From Chitinophaga japonensis (GTDB lineage Bacteria; Bacteroidota; Bacteroidia; Chitinophagales; Chitinophagaceae), in assembly GCF_007830125.1 (NCBI RefSeq), contig NZ_VLLG01000005.1, positions 248,001 to 312,000 of the forward strand: a stretch of 64,000 nucleotides of DNA. The letters run 5' to 3'. The number at the start of each line of letters is the position of its first letter. Positions within the stretch are counted from its first letter, which is position 1. Of the stretch, positions 52,125 to 61,755 are shown piece after piece. The notes under the pieces are model-generated. The model did not search any database. It was given only the letters and a program-made list of their open reading frames with translations, and was not told the DNA's origin. The position numbers were made by a program, and so were the translations under genes.

Positions 52125-53681
52125 ATGCGAAAAACACTTTTCCTCCTCCTCAGCTTATGGATCTGTGCCACCGCAGTAAGGGCGCAGCAAAAGCAAACGC
52201 CGGACCAGCTCTTCGGACCGCTCTTTAAAGCCGTGCAGTTGTCCGGTGTTTTCCCGGACAATAAGACCTTTGTGGACTGCGTGCCCAAAACAAGCCCGGA
52301 CAGCATTATGGCCCGGTATGAAGCGCTGCGGCAGCAGCCGGACTTTGACCTGGCGGCTTTTGTAACGGCTTATTTCGAGGTGCCGGAACCGGTCACCCAG
52401 GCCGGCATAGCACAGGGCCAGGCCTCACCGGTAAAAACGCATATCCGGCACCTGTGGAATGTGCTGCAAAGAGACCCGAACACCACCACGCCCTACGGCT
52501 CCCTGCTGCCCCTGCCCTACCCTTACATTGTACCCGGCGGCCGCTTCCGGGAGATCTATTACTGGGACAGCTATTTCACCATGCTGGGACTGGAAGAAAG
52601 CGGGCGCATCACCATCATAGAGAACATGATCCGCAATTTCGCTTTCCTGCTGGACCGCTACGGGCATATTCCCAACGGGAACCGCACCTATTTCCTCAGC
52701 CGCTCCCAGCCCCCTTTCTTCTCCCTGATGCTGGGCATACTCGCCAAACACAAGGGAGACAGCATTTACGTATCCTACCTGCCGCAAATGGAAAAAGAAT
52801 ATGCCTACTGGATGGACCGCTCCGCCCCTACCCGGCACGTGGTAAAAATGCCGGACGGCAGCCTGCTGAACCGGTATTATGACCGGGACAATATTCCCCG
52901 GCAGGAATCCTATAAGGAAGATGTAGCCATAGCGGCCGCCGCGCAGCGGCCTGATGCAGAGATATACCGGGAGCTGCGCTCCGGCGCAGAAAGCGGCTGG
53001 GACTTCAGCAGCCGCTGGTTCGGCAACGGGAAGGACCTGCATACCATCCGTACCACGGCGCTGGTGCCGGTAGACCTCAACTGCCTGCTCTGGCACCTGG
53101 AAAGCACGCTGGCCAAAGCCTGCAGCCTGGCAGGGCAGCAGCAAAAAGCAGCGGAATACACGCAACTGGCAGGCAAAAGAAAGCGCAGCATAGAACGGTA
53201 CTGCTGGTCTGAAAAAGCCGGCTGGTACCTGGACTATGATCTGCCCAACCGCCGCCACTCCCCGGAACAGACGCTGGCCGGCATGTTTCCCTTCTTTACC
53301 GGCATTGCCGCCAGGAACAGGATCAAACCGGTGCAGGAAAACATCCGCACGGCTTTCCTGCAGGCCGGCGGCGTGGTAACCACCTTAAAAGCTACGGGAC
53401 AGCAATGGGATTACCCGAACGGCTGGGCGCCGCTGCAATGGGTGACCATTACCGGGCTGGACAACTATGGCGCCAAAGCGCTGGCTAAAAACATAGCGGA
53501 AAGATGGGTGGCCCTCAACATCAAAGTGTACCGCTCTACGGGCAAGCTGATGGAAAAATATAACGTAACGGACCTGAGCCTGACCGCCGGCGGCGGCGAA
53601 TACCCCACGCAGGACGGCTTTGGATGGACCAATGGCGTACTGCTGAAGCTGATGAAGCAGTATGACATTCAGGTGGAGTAG
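52125..53681 (+). CDS. treA: alpha,alpha-trehalase, GH37, periplasmic
   Basis: 518 residues. Signal peptide ending RAQ (about 1-22). Both trehalase signatures are present: PGGRFREIYYWDSY (near 133-146) and QWDYPNGWAPLQ (near 425-436). The catalytic Asp in AESGWDFSSRW (near 290) and Glu in GGGEYPTQDGFGWTNGV (near 490) are in place. It hydrolyses trehalose to two glucose in the periplasm. The nearest uptake system is the SusC/SusD locus at 55166, but an aminotransferase gene lies between, so a link is only possible. The 3' end overlaps the convergent aminotransferase gene by 13 bp. Confidence 0.94.
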   Translation: MRKTLFLLLSLWICATAVRAQQKQTPDQLFGPLFKAVQLSGVFPDNKTFVDCVPKTSPDSIMARYEALRQQPDFDLAAFVTAYFEVPEPVTQAGIAQGQASPVKTHIRHLWNVLQRDPNTTTPYGSLLPLPYPYIVPGGRFREIYYWDSYFTMLGLEESGRITIIENMIRNFAFLLDRYGHIPNGNRTYFLSRSQPPFFSLMLGILAKHKGDSIYVSYLPQMEKEYAYWMDRSAPTRHVVKMPDGSLLNRYYDRDNIPRQESYKEDVAIAAAAQRPDAEIYRELRSGAESGWDFSSRWFGNGKDLHTIRTTALVPVDLNCLLWHLESTLAKACSLAGQQQKAAEYTQLAGKRKRSIERYCWSEKAGWYLDYDLPNRRHSPEQTLAGMFPFFTGIAARNRIKPVQENIRTAFLQAGGVVTTLKATGQQWDYPNGWAPLQWVTITGLDNYGAKALAKNIAERWVALNIKVYRSTGKLMEKYNVTDLSLTAGGGEYPTQDGFGWTNGVLLKLMKQYDIQVE

Positions 53682-54748
53682 TGTTTCCGGACAGCGCCTG
53701 CCAGGGTTTGCAGGGACGGCACCAGCTCCGGCGCATTCCACGTACTGCCCATCGCTATCCTGAAATATTCCTGGTTGCCCGTAGTGGAAAAATCCTCGCT
53801 GCTCATAATATCAATGTTCCAGGTGCGCATTTCCGCTGCAAATGCCCCGGCGCTGAGCTGTTCCGGCAGCTTTACCCAGATGTGGTAGCTGCCGGGGAAC
53901 GTGCGGTAAGGAAGGTCCTGGAAAATGTTCTTTACTTTCTCATACAGCAGCTCCGCGATATGCCTTTTTTCCGCGATCACCTGTTGCAACAGGTCGCCCT
54001 GTACCAGGTACCGGGCAAAAGCGCTGAGCAGCCCCGAACTGCCGCTGGTGGTGTACCGGATAATGCTGTCCACCCCCTGGAGAATATTGCGGGGATAAAC
54101 AATATGCGCCACCCTCACAAAAGGATTGAACACTTTGGAGAAGCTGCAGATATACAGGGTCTTGTCCGGCATCAACTGGAGGAAGGTAGGCGGGGGCGAC
54201 GGATGCAGGAAACGGTAGGCATCGTCCTCTATCACATATACATCGCGGAACCGCTTGATCACCGTCACAATATCACGCCGCCGCTGCAGGGACATCACAC
54301 TGCAGGTGGGGTTGTGAATGGTGGGCTGCAGGTATACCAGCCGGGTATTGCTGCTTTGCAGGTGCGCCTCCAGCGCCTCCGGTATCATGCCCTGCGCGTC
54401 GCAGGCAATGGTATGCAACCGGTAACCCAGCTCATGCGCGCTGGCCTTAAAGGAAGTATAGGTAAACTCTTCGATGGCGGCCGTTTCCTCCATATTGCGG
54501 AACCAGGTAAGGATGCAGTGCAGGGCGCTGTTGCCGCTGCAGGTGGTGATCACATCAGACCGGTACCGGAGGGTGTCCGGGGGCAGCTCCAGCCACTGGC
54601 CTATTTCCTGCGCCGCTGCCGGCGCCGGCCGGAAGGAAGGAGGTGTTAACATACCGTATTTCTCCTGTTCCGGTAGGCCTTTGATATACTGCTGGAAAAT
54701 ATCCGCCTCTTTTTTCACAGAGGGATAATTGAATCTAAGGTCGAGCAT
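53669..54748 (-). CDS. PLP-dependent aminotransferase, class I/II (MocR-like catalytic domain)
   Basis: About 359 residues from the ATG at 54748 (MLDLRFNYPSVK); upstream in-frame sequence contains the direct repeat and is non-coding in appearance. Fold-type I features: CSGNSALHCIL (phosphate site), QPTIHNPT (Asn binding PLP), IEDDAYRFLHP (Asp) and the Schiff-base Lys in ICSFSKVFNP. It resembles the aminotransferase half of MocR proteins but has no HTH, so it may be a true enzyme (2-aminoadipate aminotransferase-like). Substrate unknown. Confidence 0.82.
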   Translation of the reverse strand: MLDLRFNYPSVKKEADIFQQYIKGLPEQEKYGMLTPPSFRPAPAAAQEIGQWLELPPDTLRYRSDVITTCSGNSALHCILTWFRNMEETAAIEEFTYTSFKASAHELGYRLHTIACDAQGMIPEALEAHLQSSNTRLVYLQPTIHNPTCSVMSLQRRRDIVTVIKRFRDVYVIEDDAYRFLHPSPPPTFLQLMPDKTLYICSFSKVFNPFVRVAHIVYPRNILQGVDSIIRYTTSGSSGLLSAFARYLVQGDLLQQVIAEKRHIAELLYEKVKNIFQDLPYRTFPGSYHIWVKLPEQLSAGAFAAEMRTWNIDIMSSEDFSTTGNQEYFRIAMGSTWNAPELVPSLQTLAGAVRKHYST

Positions 54749-55165
54749 AAAATAAAAATACCATAAAAAAGGGAAACCTGACAGGTTTCTAAAGCCTGAA
54801 AGGTTTCTAAAAAAAAGTGTTAGATTGACATTTATTTTTTTTATTTTTATAGTGCATGGCATTACCACTCATGCCAGGTCGTATAGCAGCGTAGCAGCCC
54901 CGGGGTATATTTATTAACCAACGCCAAAAAATTCCCGTATGAAACCGAGCACGATAGACTTTCTCACACAGGGATAGGTTAATGCGAGGTTCCATCTGAC
55001 AAATGAAAAACAAATATTTACAGATGAAACAACCAAATCATTCATGCTTTACTTAGCTGTTTATTACTAACATACCGCCGATACCCGGTACAGTAACGTA
55101 TTCCCGGAAATGATCATTTTCCGGAACGGTATTGCTTTTTCCATTTACCAATAAAACCCGACGTT
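54749..55165. other. 417-bp divergent region with small repeats
   Basis: Next to the aminotransferase start a 17-bp word CCTGAcAGGTTTCTAAA is present twice in tandem (54777-54793 and 54795-54811, one mismatch), the first copy being part of the palindrome AACCTGACAGGTT. In front of susC an inverted repeat TTCCCGGAAA-TGATCA-TTTTCCGGAA (55101-55126, one bulge) lies about 40 bp before the start, probably in the mRNA leader. No gene is seen. Confidence 0.65.
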
Positions 55166-58100
55166 ATGAAGTTACTATTACACTTCTTGCACAAGAAGCG
55201 TTTAATAGCATGCGCGCTTTTGCTCTCCTGTAGCTGCATGCTTCAACCCTTATTTGCACAGCAAGGCACACCCGGCACATTCAGGGGCACGGTGACCGAT
55301 ACGGCAGGCATGCCGCTGCCGGGCGCTTCCGTAGTATTGAAAGGCACCACGAAGGGCGCTATCACTTCGGAAGACGGCACCTTTTCATTGCAGGCCCCGG
55401 AAGGCAGCGTGGTGGTGATCAGCAGCGTAGGCTACCAGAACCGGGAGCTGACGCTGGGCGCCAACCGCGTGCTGCGCATAGCACTGGCGCAACTGGCCAG
55501 CAGCCTGACGGATATCGTGGTAGTGGGTTACGGCACCCAGAAGAAAGCCACGGTAACCGGCGCCGTCAGCGCCGTGAAATCGGAAGACCTGGTGCGTACG
55601 CCCGCCACTACCGTGTCTGCCGCGCTGGTAGGCAAGATGCCGGGCATCACGGCCCGCTCCCCGGACTCGCGGCCCGGCAGGGGCACCAACATACAGATCA
55701 GGAACCTGGGCAACCCCCTGTATGTAATAGACGGGGTGCCGTACACCGGCAGCACCACCAACACCGCGTTCGGTTTTTCGCAGGGCTCCGGGCAGGACAT
55801 CTTCAACAGCCTGGGGCTGGATGATATTGAGAGCATTACCGTACTGAAAGACGCCTCCGCCTCCATCTACGGCTTGCGCGCCGCTAACGGCGTGGTGCTG
55901 GTCACCACCAAGAAAGGCCGGCGGAATGAAAAGCCCAGCATCAACATCTCCGGCTACTACGGGCTGCAGAACTTTACCCGCTACCCCCGCCCGGCCAATG
56001 CCGGCCAGTACGTGCGCGCCCTGCTGGAATCCGAGCAAAACCTGGGCCGCGACCCTTCCCTGCTGTACTCGCCGGAAGAGCTGGCCAAATGGGAAGCCGG
56101 TACGGAAAAAGGCTATAAAAGCTATGACTACTACAAGGAAGTGCTGCGCCCCAATGTGCCGCAGTACTACATCAGCGCCAATGCCTCCGGCGGCTCCGAG
56201 CGCTCCAATTACTATCTTTCCGTGAGCCGTATCAAGCAGGAAGCGATCGTGAAGGATTACAGCTTTGAGCGCACCAACCTGCAGGCCAATATTGAAAGCA
56301 GCCTGGCCAAAGGACTGAAGGTAGGCACCCAGATCAGCGCGCGCCTGGAAAAAACACATAACGTAGGCGTGCCGGGGCTGGACGATTACTTCAATCCCTT
56401 CCTCAGCATCTTCAGCATGTGGCCCACAGAAAGCCCCTATGCCAACGACAATCCCAACTACATCAACCAGACGCATAACGTGAACGTAAACCCCGCTACC
56501 TACAAGGATGACGTGACCGGTTACGTGGATGAATGGTGGCGCGGCATTAACGTGAACCTGAACGCGCAGTATGATTTTGATTTCGGGCTGACGGCAAAAG
56601 GCGTTTACTCCTACAACTACCTGAATGAAGACTTTGACGGCTTTGAGTACACCTGGGACGCCTACCGCTACGATCCCGTGACGGACACTTACAACACGGA
56701 GCCCGGCTTCGGCAACCAGAATCCCTGGCGCGAACGGCACAAGCGGAACGTGATCTCCCGCTTTGCACAGTTCCAGCTCAACTACAGCAAGCAGTTCGGT
56801 CCGCACGCGCTGTCTGCCGTAGCGGCCTACGAGCGCTCCGATTACGAGAACTCCTACTACGTGGTGCACACCATTCCTACTAACAACTACATCCCTACGC
56901 AGTACCTGTCCGAGCAGGACTACCTGGCCGATGAATGGACCACGGAAGCAAGGGCCGGCTACATTGGCAGGCTGAACTACGATTACAGGCAGAAGTACCT
57001 GCTGGAGCTGCTGGGCCGTTATGACGGGTCATACCTGTACGCCAAAGGGCGCCGCTGGGGCTTCTTCCCGGGCGTATCCCTGGGCTGGCGCGTTTCCGAA
57101 GAGCCCTTCCTGAAGGACAAGCTGGGCGCTTTCCTGAACGACCTGAAAATAAGGGCTTCCTATGGCGAGACGGGCAGCGAGATCGGCTTCCCCAACGGCA
57201 ACCCGCCTGACGCCTTCAGCTACCTGGCCGGCTATAACTTTAACCAGGGCGGCGCGGTGCTGAACGGCGCTTACGTGATCGGCATCCGGCCCAGGGGCCT
57301 GCCCATTACCCAACTATCATGGGTAAAGAACCGCTCCATGAACATCGGTATAGACTTCACCATTTTGAACGGGCAGCTTTCCGGGCAGGTGGATGTGTTC
57401 CAGCGCAAACGCACCGGCCTGCCTGCCGCCCGCTATGATGTGCTGCTGCCCAGTGAAGTAGGCTACTCCCTGCCAAATGAGAACCTGAACTCCGACGCTA
57501 CCCGCGGCATAGAAGGCATGGTGACCTACAGCGGGGAAGCCGGCAAGGTGAACTACTCCATCGGCGTCAATGCCACCTTCGCCAGGCTCAGGAGCCTGGA
57601 TCCCTACAAGCCCCGCTATGGCAACTCCCTGGACAAATACCGGACCTCCGCAGAGGACCGCTGGTCCGGCATCACCTGGGGCTACCATGTCATCGGCCGC
57701 TTTGAATCGCAGGAGGAGATCGATAATTACCAGGTTAACAATGACGGGCAGGGTAACCGCACGCAGTTGCCCGGCGATCTCAAATTCGAGGACGTGAACG
57801 GCGACCGGATCATCAACGGCCTGGATGAAAGGCCCATCGGCTATGCACTGGAATCCGCCACCACGCCGGGTACGCCGGCACAGCCGCTGCTAAGCTACGG
57901 TATCAACGGCAGCGTGGCCTGGAACGGCTTTACCCTGCGCTTTGACTTCGCCGGCGCTGCCATGCAGTCCTACCTCCGCGACTGGGAGCTGCGGTATCCT
58001 TTCCAGAACAACGGCTCCTCTCCTGCCTACATGTTCACCGACCGCTGGCACCGGGCAGACCCTTATAATCCCAACAGTGCGTGGATACCCGGCACCTACC

Positions 58101-58390
58101 CGGCCATCCGCAAGGACAACACCACGCATGTAAACTACCGCCTCAGCGATTTCTGGCTCACCAACGTGCGCTACATCCGCCTGCGTAACCTGGAGCTGGG
58201 CTACAATATCCCAAAGGAGTGGCTAAAGCGCTGGCACATTGCGGGGCTACGTGTGTACGTGAACGGTACCAACCTGTTTTCCATTGACAACGTGAAGCAA
58301 TATGAAATAGACCCGGAGATCAGCGCTACCAACGGGCTGGTATACCCGCAGCAAAGGCTTTACAATTTTGGTTTTAACCTGTCCCTCTAA
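55166..58390 (+). CDS. SusC/RagA family TonB-linked outer-membrane protein
   Basis: 1074 residues. Signal peptide ending FAQ (about 32). A CarboxypepD-reg-like domain follows (FRGTVTDTAGMPLPGASVVLKGTTKG...DGTFSL, about 38-115), then the family's TonB-box region DIVVVGYGTQKKATVTGAV, the plug (ALVGKMPGI, IRNLGNPLYVIDGVPY, ITVLKDASASIYG) and a large barrel ending YNFGFNLSL. It imports oligomers bound by its SusD partner, which follows after 9 bp. No CAZyme, anti-sigma factor or SusE gene is adjacent, so the substrate cannot be guessed. Confidence 0.95.
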   Translation: MKLLLHFLHKKRLIACALLLSCSCMLQPLFAQQGTPGTFRGTVTDTAGMPLPGASVVLKGTTKGAITSEDGTFSLQAPEGSVVVISSVGYQNRELTLGANRVLRIALAQLASSLTDIVVVGYGTQKKATVTGAVSAVKSEDLVRTPATTVSAALVGKMPGITARSPDSRPGRGTNIQIRNLGNPLYVIDGVPYTGSTTNTAFGFSQGSGQDIFNSLGLDDIESITVLKDASASIYGLRAANGVVLVTTKKGRRNEKPSINISGYYGLQNFTRYPRPANAGQYVRALLESEQNLGRDPSLLYSPEELAKWEAGTEKGYKSYDYYKEVLRPNVPQYYISANASGGSERSNYYLSVSRIKQEAIVKDYSFERTNLQANIESSLAKGLKVGTQISARLEKTHNVGVPGLDDYFNPFLSIFSMWPTESPYANDNPNYINQTHNVNVNPATYKDDVTGYVDEWWRGINVNLNAQYDFDFGLTAKGVYSYNYLNEDFDGFEYTWDAYRYDPVTDTYNTEPGFGNQNPWRERHKRNVISRFAQFQLNYSKQFGPHALSAVAAYERSDYENSYYVVHTIPTNNYIPTQYLSEQDYLADEWTTEARAGYIGRLNYDYRQKYLLELLGRYDGSYLYAKGRRWGFFPGVSLGWRVSEEPFLKDKLGAFLNDLKIRASYGETGSEIGFPNGNPPDAFSYLAGYNFNQGGAVLNGAYVIGIRPRGLPITQLSWVKNRSMNIGIDFTILNGQLSGQVDVFQRKRTGLPAARYDVLLPSEVGYSLPNENLNSDATRGIEGMVTYSGEAGKVNYSIGVNATFARLRSLDPYKPRYGNSLDKYRTSAEDRWSGITWGYHVIGRFESQEEIDNYQVNNDGQGNRTQLPGDLKFEDVNGDRIINGLDERPIGYALESATTPGTPAQPLLSYGINGSVAWNGFTLRFDFAGAAMQSYLRDWELRYPFQNNGSSPAYMFTDRWHRADPYNPNSAWIPGTYPAIRKDNTTHVNYRLSDFWLTNVRYIRLRNLELGYNIPKEWLKRWHIAGLRVYVNGTNLFSIDNVKQYEIDPEISATNGLVYPQQRLYNFGFNLSL

Positions 58391-58399
58391 AAACATACG

Positions 58400-60295
58400 A
58401 TGATCATGCAAAAGATAGCTATCAACATACTGTTCGCTGCCGGACTGCTGGCTTTCACGGCCTGCGAGAAAGACTGGCTGGAGCGGCAGCCCCGCACCAT
58501 CCTGCTGGAAGAGCAGGTATGGAACGATCCCAAGCAGATAGTGGCCCTGCTGGCCAATTTTTATGACCGCCTGCCCACGCAAACAGGCCTGCAGGATATT
58601 GACAATGCCGGCGCAGACGGCAGGATCGCGCAGTGGCGGGACATGGCCAACTTTGACGACGCGATGTGGTCCGGCCAGTCCAACAACGACGGGCGTAACA
58701 ACATCCCCGCTTACGGGTTTGACAGTTGGCGCCTGTGGAACTATACGCTGGTGCGCGACATTAACCTGGCGCTGGAGAACATCGCACAGTACGGCGTCAG
58801 CCTGTCCGAAGGACAGAAAAGACAGTTCTCCGCGGAGCTGCGTTTCCTGCGGGCCTACAACTATTTTGAGCTGGTAAAAAGAATGGGCGGCGTACCGCTG
58901 GTAACCCGGCAGCTCATCTATGACTACAGCGGAGACGCGTCCTCCCTGCAGGTACCCCGTGCCAAAGAAGCGGAGGTGTACGATTTCATTGCCAGCGAGG
59001 TGGATGCCATCCGGGACGACCTGGGTAATGACGGCAGTGTGTCCCGCGCCAACAAATACACGGCCCTGGCGCTCAAAAGCAGGGCCATGCTGTATGCCGG
59101 CTCCATTGCCAGATACAACAACCAGATGCCCGCCCCCATCCGCACGCCCGGCGGCGAGGTAGGCATACCCGCAGACAGGGCAAACGAGTACTATGAAAAA
59201 TCGCTGGCCGCCTCCAAAGAGATCATTAACAGCGGCGTATACACGTTGTACAGGACCAATCCCGATCCCGGGGAGAACTTTTACGAAGCCATCACCAAAA
59301 AATCCGGCAACCGGGAGGCCATATTTGTAAAGGATTTCCTGTCACCGCAGAAAAGGCACTGGTTCGCCTACGACAATATTGTGCGGGGCATACGGGAAGA
59401 CAACCTGGGCTCTTCCTCCATTACGCCTTCCCTTAACCTGGTAGAAAGCTATGAGTACCTGGACGGCACGCCCGGCACGCTGCGAACGCGCACGGAGGAT
59501 AACAGCGATTTCATTTACTATGACCACCCCCAGGATATCTTCGCCAACAAGGATGCGCGTTTATACGGCACCGTGATCTACCCCGGCACCACCTTCAAGG
59601 GCCTCCCCGTAGGCATACAGGCCGGTGTAATGGCCTGGAACGCATCCCGCAACGCTTATGACGTGGTGGAAGGCAGCGACCTGAACACTACCTACACCGA
59701 TGGCAGGTTGCTCACCGGCAGCTCCGGTCCGCACCGCTCCATACAGGAGGTGTCCAACACCGGGTTTTACCTGCGCAAGTATATTGATGCCGGCGCGCGC
59801 ACCAGCACCCGCGGCATCCAGAGCGATATCTGGTGGATATGGTTCCGGCTGGGAGAGGTGTATCTCAATGCAGCGGAAGCGGCCTTTGAGCTGGGACAGA
59901 CCGGCGAGGCCCTCACTTACATCAACGCCGTCCGCGAAAGGGCCGGCTTTGGCCCCAACAGCCTTAGTACGCTCACGATAGCCCGTATCCAGAACGAGCG
60001 CCGGGCAGAGCTGGCCTTTGAGAGCCACCGCCTGTGGGACCTGAAGCGCTGGCGGATAGCGGATAAGCTGTGGAACGGCAGCGTGGGCAATCCCAATGCC
60101 ATGGTATACGCCCTGTACCCCTACCGGGTGGTGCGCCCCGGCGATGCGGCCCGCGACGGCAAATATGTGTTTGTGAAAATGGTAGCGCCCCGTTTCAGGG
60201 CACCGCGTTTCTTCCAACTGGGGAACTATTATTCCTCCATTGATCAGGGAGTTATCAATAATAATCCTAAAATTGTGAAAAATCCATTCCATTAA
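58400..60295 (+). CDS. RagB/SusD family nutrient-binding lipoprotein
   Basis: 631 residues. Lipoprotein signal with Cys near 22 (LLAFTACEKD). A SusD-like N-terminal domain with TPR-like helices (NINLALENIAQYG, LRFLRAYNYFELVKRMGGVPLV) is followed by the C-terminal RagB/SusD domain with YLNAAEAAFELGQTGEALTYINAVRERAGF and RRAELAFESHRLWDLKRWR, all classic. Cell-surface partner of the SusC protein. Two ATGs (58400, 58406) are possible starts. Confidence 0.95.
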   Translation: MIMQKIAINILFAAGLLAFTACEKDWLERQPRTILLEEQVWNDPKQIVALLANFYDRLPTQTGLQDIDNAGADGRIAQWRDMANFDDAMWSGQSNNDGRNNIPAYGFDSWRLWNYTLVRDINLALENIAQYGVSLSEGQKRQFSAELRFLRAYNYFELVKRMGGVPLVTRQLIYDYSGDASSLQVPRAKEAEVYDFIASEVDAIRDDLGNDGSVSRANKYTALALKSRAMLYAGSIARYNNQMPAPIRTPGGEVGIPADRANEYYEKSLAASKEIINSGVYTLYRTNPDPGENFYEAITKKSGNREAIFVKDFLSPQKRHWFAYDNIVRGIREDNLGSSSITPSLNLVESYEYLDGTPGTLRTRTEDNSDFIYYDHPQDIFANKDARLYGTVIYPGTTFKGLPVGIQAGVMAWNASRNAYDVVEGSDLNTTYTDGRLLTGSSGPHRSIQEVSNTGFYLRKYIDAGARTSTRGIQSDIWWIWFRLGEVYLNAAEAAFELGQTGEALTYINAVRERAGFGPNSLSTLTIARIQNERRAELAFESHRLWDLKRWRIADKLWNGSVGNPNAMVYALYPYRVVRPGDAARDGKYVFVKMVAPRFRAPRFFQLGNYYSSIDQGVINNNPKIVKNPFH

Positions 60296-60298
60296 TCC

Positions 60299-60982
60299 AT
60301 GATTATGCAACGAATAATGCTATCATGCCTGGTACTGGCCGTAATGACCATAACCGGGTGTTCAAAGGATAACCACGACAGCCCCCAGTCCACACTGGCG
60401 GGCCGGGTGGTATACAACGGCCATCCGCTGAGCCTGCGCTCCAACGGCGTGCAACTGGAGCTGTGGCAGGACGGTTTTGACCTGCGCACAAAAATTCCCA
60501 TATACGTGACCCAGGAGGGCGCTTTTTCCGCCACGCTGTTTGACGGCAATTACAAGCTGGTGCAGTTGAACGGCAATGGCCCCTGGGTAAGCAGCACCGA
60601 TACCATAGATATCACGGTAAGCGGGCATACGGAAGTGGATGTGCCGGTAACGCCGTATTTCATTATTACCAGCAGCACCATCACGCAAAACGGTACCAAT
60701 ATCAATGCTTCGGTGCGGCTGACGCAGGTCAATAACAGCCTGCCGCTGGACGCCGTATCGCTGTACCTGGGCTCCACCACCATCGTGGACCAGGTAAACA
60801 GCGTGGCCGGCGCTTCCGTTGCTGCAGCGGACATCACGGACATTACACAGCCTGTTTCACTGACCGCGGCCATTCCCACCTCACTCACAGCCAAAGGATA
60901 CCTGTACGCCCGGGTGGGCGTGAAAACGGCCGGCGTGGCGGAGCTGTTGTACACGGTACCGGTGAAGGTGGAGCTGAAATAA
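60299..60982 (+). CDS. DUF3823 domain lipoprotein of the SusCD locus
   Basis: 227 residues. Lipoprotein signal with Cys near 20 (AVMTITGCSKD). A beta-sandwich opens with LAGRVVYNGHPLSLRSNGVQLELWQDG and DGNYKLVQLNGNGPWV, the N-terminal pattern of DUF3823, and a second Ig-like part starts near ITSSTITQNGTNINASVRL. Such proteins are regularly encoded third after SusC/SusD and are thought to help bind the substrate at the cell surface. It starts 3 bp after the SusD stop. Confidence 0.88.
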   Translation: MIMQRIMLSCLVLAVMTITGCSKDNHDSPQSTLAGRVVYNGHPLSLRSNGVQLELWQDGFDLRTKIPIYVTQEGAFSATLFDGNYKLVQLNGNGPWVSSTDTIDITVSGHTEVDVPVTPYFIITSSTITQNGTNINASVRLTQVNNSLPLDAVSLYLGSTTIVDQVNSVAGASVAAADITDITQPVSLTAAIPTSLTAKGYLYARVGVKTAGVAELLYTVPVKVELK

Positions 60983-61095
60983 ATAGTTAACAATTAATAA
61001 TGAATAATTAATAATTCCTGTAACAATAATGTTGTATCAAAACACCAGTGTTACGATTATTAATTATTCATTATTCATTATTAATTATTAATTTG
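60983..61095. repeat. AT-rich inverted-repeat element, copy 3
   Basis: Left arm AACAATTAATAATGAATAATTAATAATT (in two parts) and right arm its complement (about 61057-61093) enclose the core CTGTAACAATAATGTTG...CAGTGTTACG. The core matches copy 1 (14912-15014) over its first 17 bases and again at its end. It fills the gap between the DUF3823 and methyltransferase genes and ends 6 bp before the GTG start of the latter. Confidence 0.75.
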
Positions 61096-61100
61096 AAAAG

Positions 61101-61754
61101 GTGAACACAGAAGAACTAAAAACCATCGCCAGCCAGTTAGGCAAACCCTCCGGGGAAGACGGCATTAAAACAGCCGACAGCATGCACATTAACAATGGCG
61201 GCATGATACAACGCACGATAGACCTGCTGGGCTGCCGGGAAGGGGATGCAGTGCTGGAGATCGGTCCCGGCAACGGCGGCTATGCACCCTACGTGCTTTC
61301 CCGCGCTCCCGGGCTGCGCTATTATGGCATAGATATTTCCGAAACCATGGTACAACAGGCCATGCAGCGCAATGCAGCACTGGTAAAAGCCGGAACCGCC
61401 AGCTTTACCCTGGGCAACGGGCAAGAGCTGCCTTATGAAGATGCTTTTTTCGACAAGGTATTTACCGTGAATACCCTTTATTTCTGGGAGGAACCGCTAC
61501 GGCAACTGCAGGAAATACGCCGGGTGTTAAAACCGCAGGGGCGGCTGTCCATCGGTATCCGCACCCGCGCCTTCATGGAAAAGCTGCCTTTTACCCAATA
61601 CGGCTTCCGGTTGTACGATGCCGATGCAGCCACCACCCTGCTGGAAAAGGCCGGTTATACCGTTCGTGATACGGTGCTGGAAAAAGAAGAAAGCATGAGC
61701 ATCATGGGCATGGTGCTGGAAAAAGAGCGGGTGGTAATAGTCGCGGAGAAATAA
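61101..61754 (+). CDS. class I SAM-dependent methyltransferase
   Basis: 217 residues with a GTG start at 61101 preceded by GAAAAG. SAM-binding motif I VLEIGPGNGGYA (near 52), acidic residue after strand 2 (YYGIDISE), NGQELPYEDAFFDKVFTVNTLYFW (motif II/III) as in UbiE/Methyltransf_11 proteins, and EIRRVLKPQGRLSIGI. Small-molecule acceptor unknown. It ends one base from the convergent LytTR regulator gene. Confidence 0.88.
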   Translation: MNTEELKTIASQLGKPSGEDGIKTADSMHINNGGMIQRTIDLLGCREGDAVLEIGPGNGGYAPYVLSRAPGLRYYGIDISETMVQQAMQRNAALVKAGTASFTLGNGQELPYEDAFFDKVFTVNTLYFWEEPLRQLQEIRRVLKPQGRLSIGIRTRAFMEKLPFTQYGFRLYDADAATTLLEKAGYTVRDTVLEKEESMSIMGMVLEKERVVIVAEK

Positions 61755-61755
61755 C

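Noticed and set aside
55385-56869. 494-codon minus-strand frame
   Set aside because: Shadow of the susC gene in GC-rich DNA; product shows no recognisable motif.
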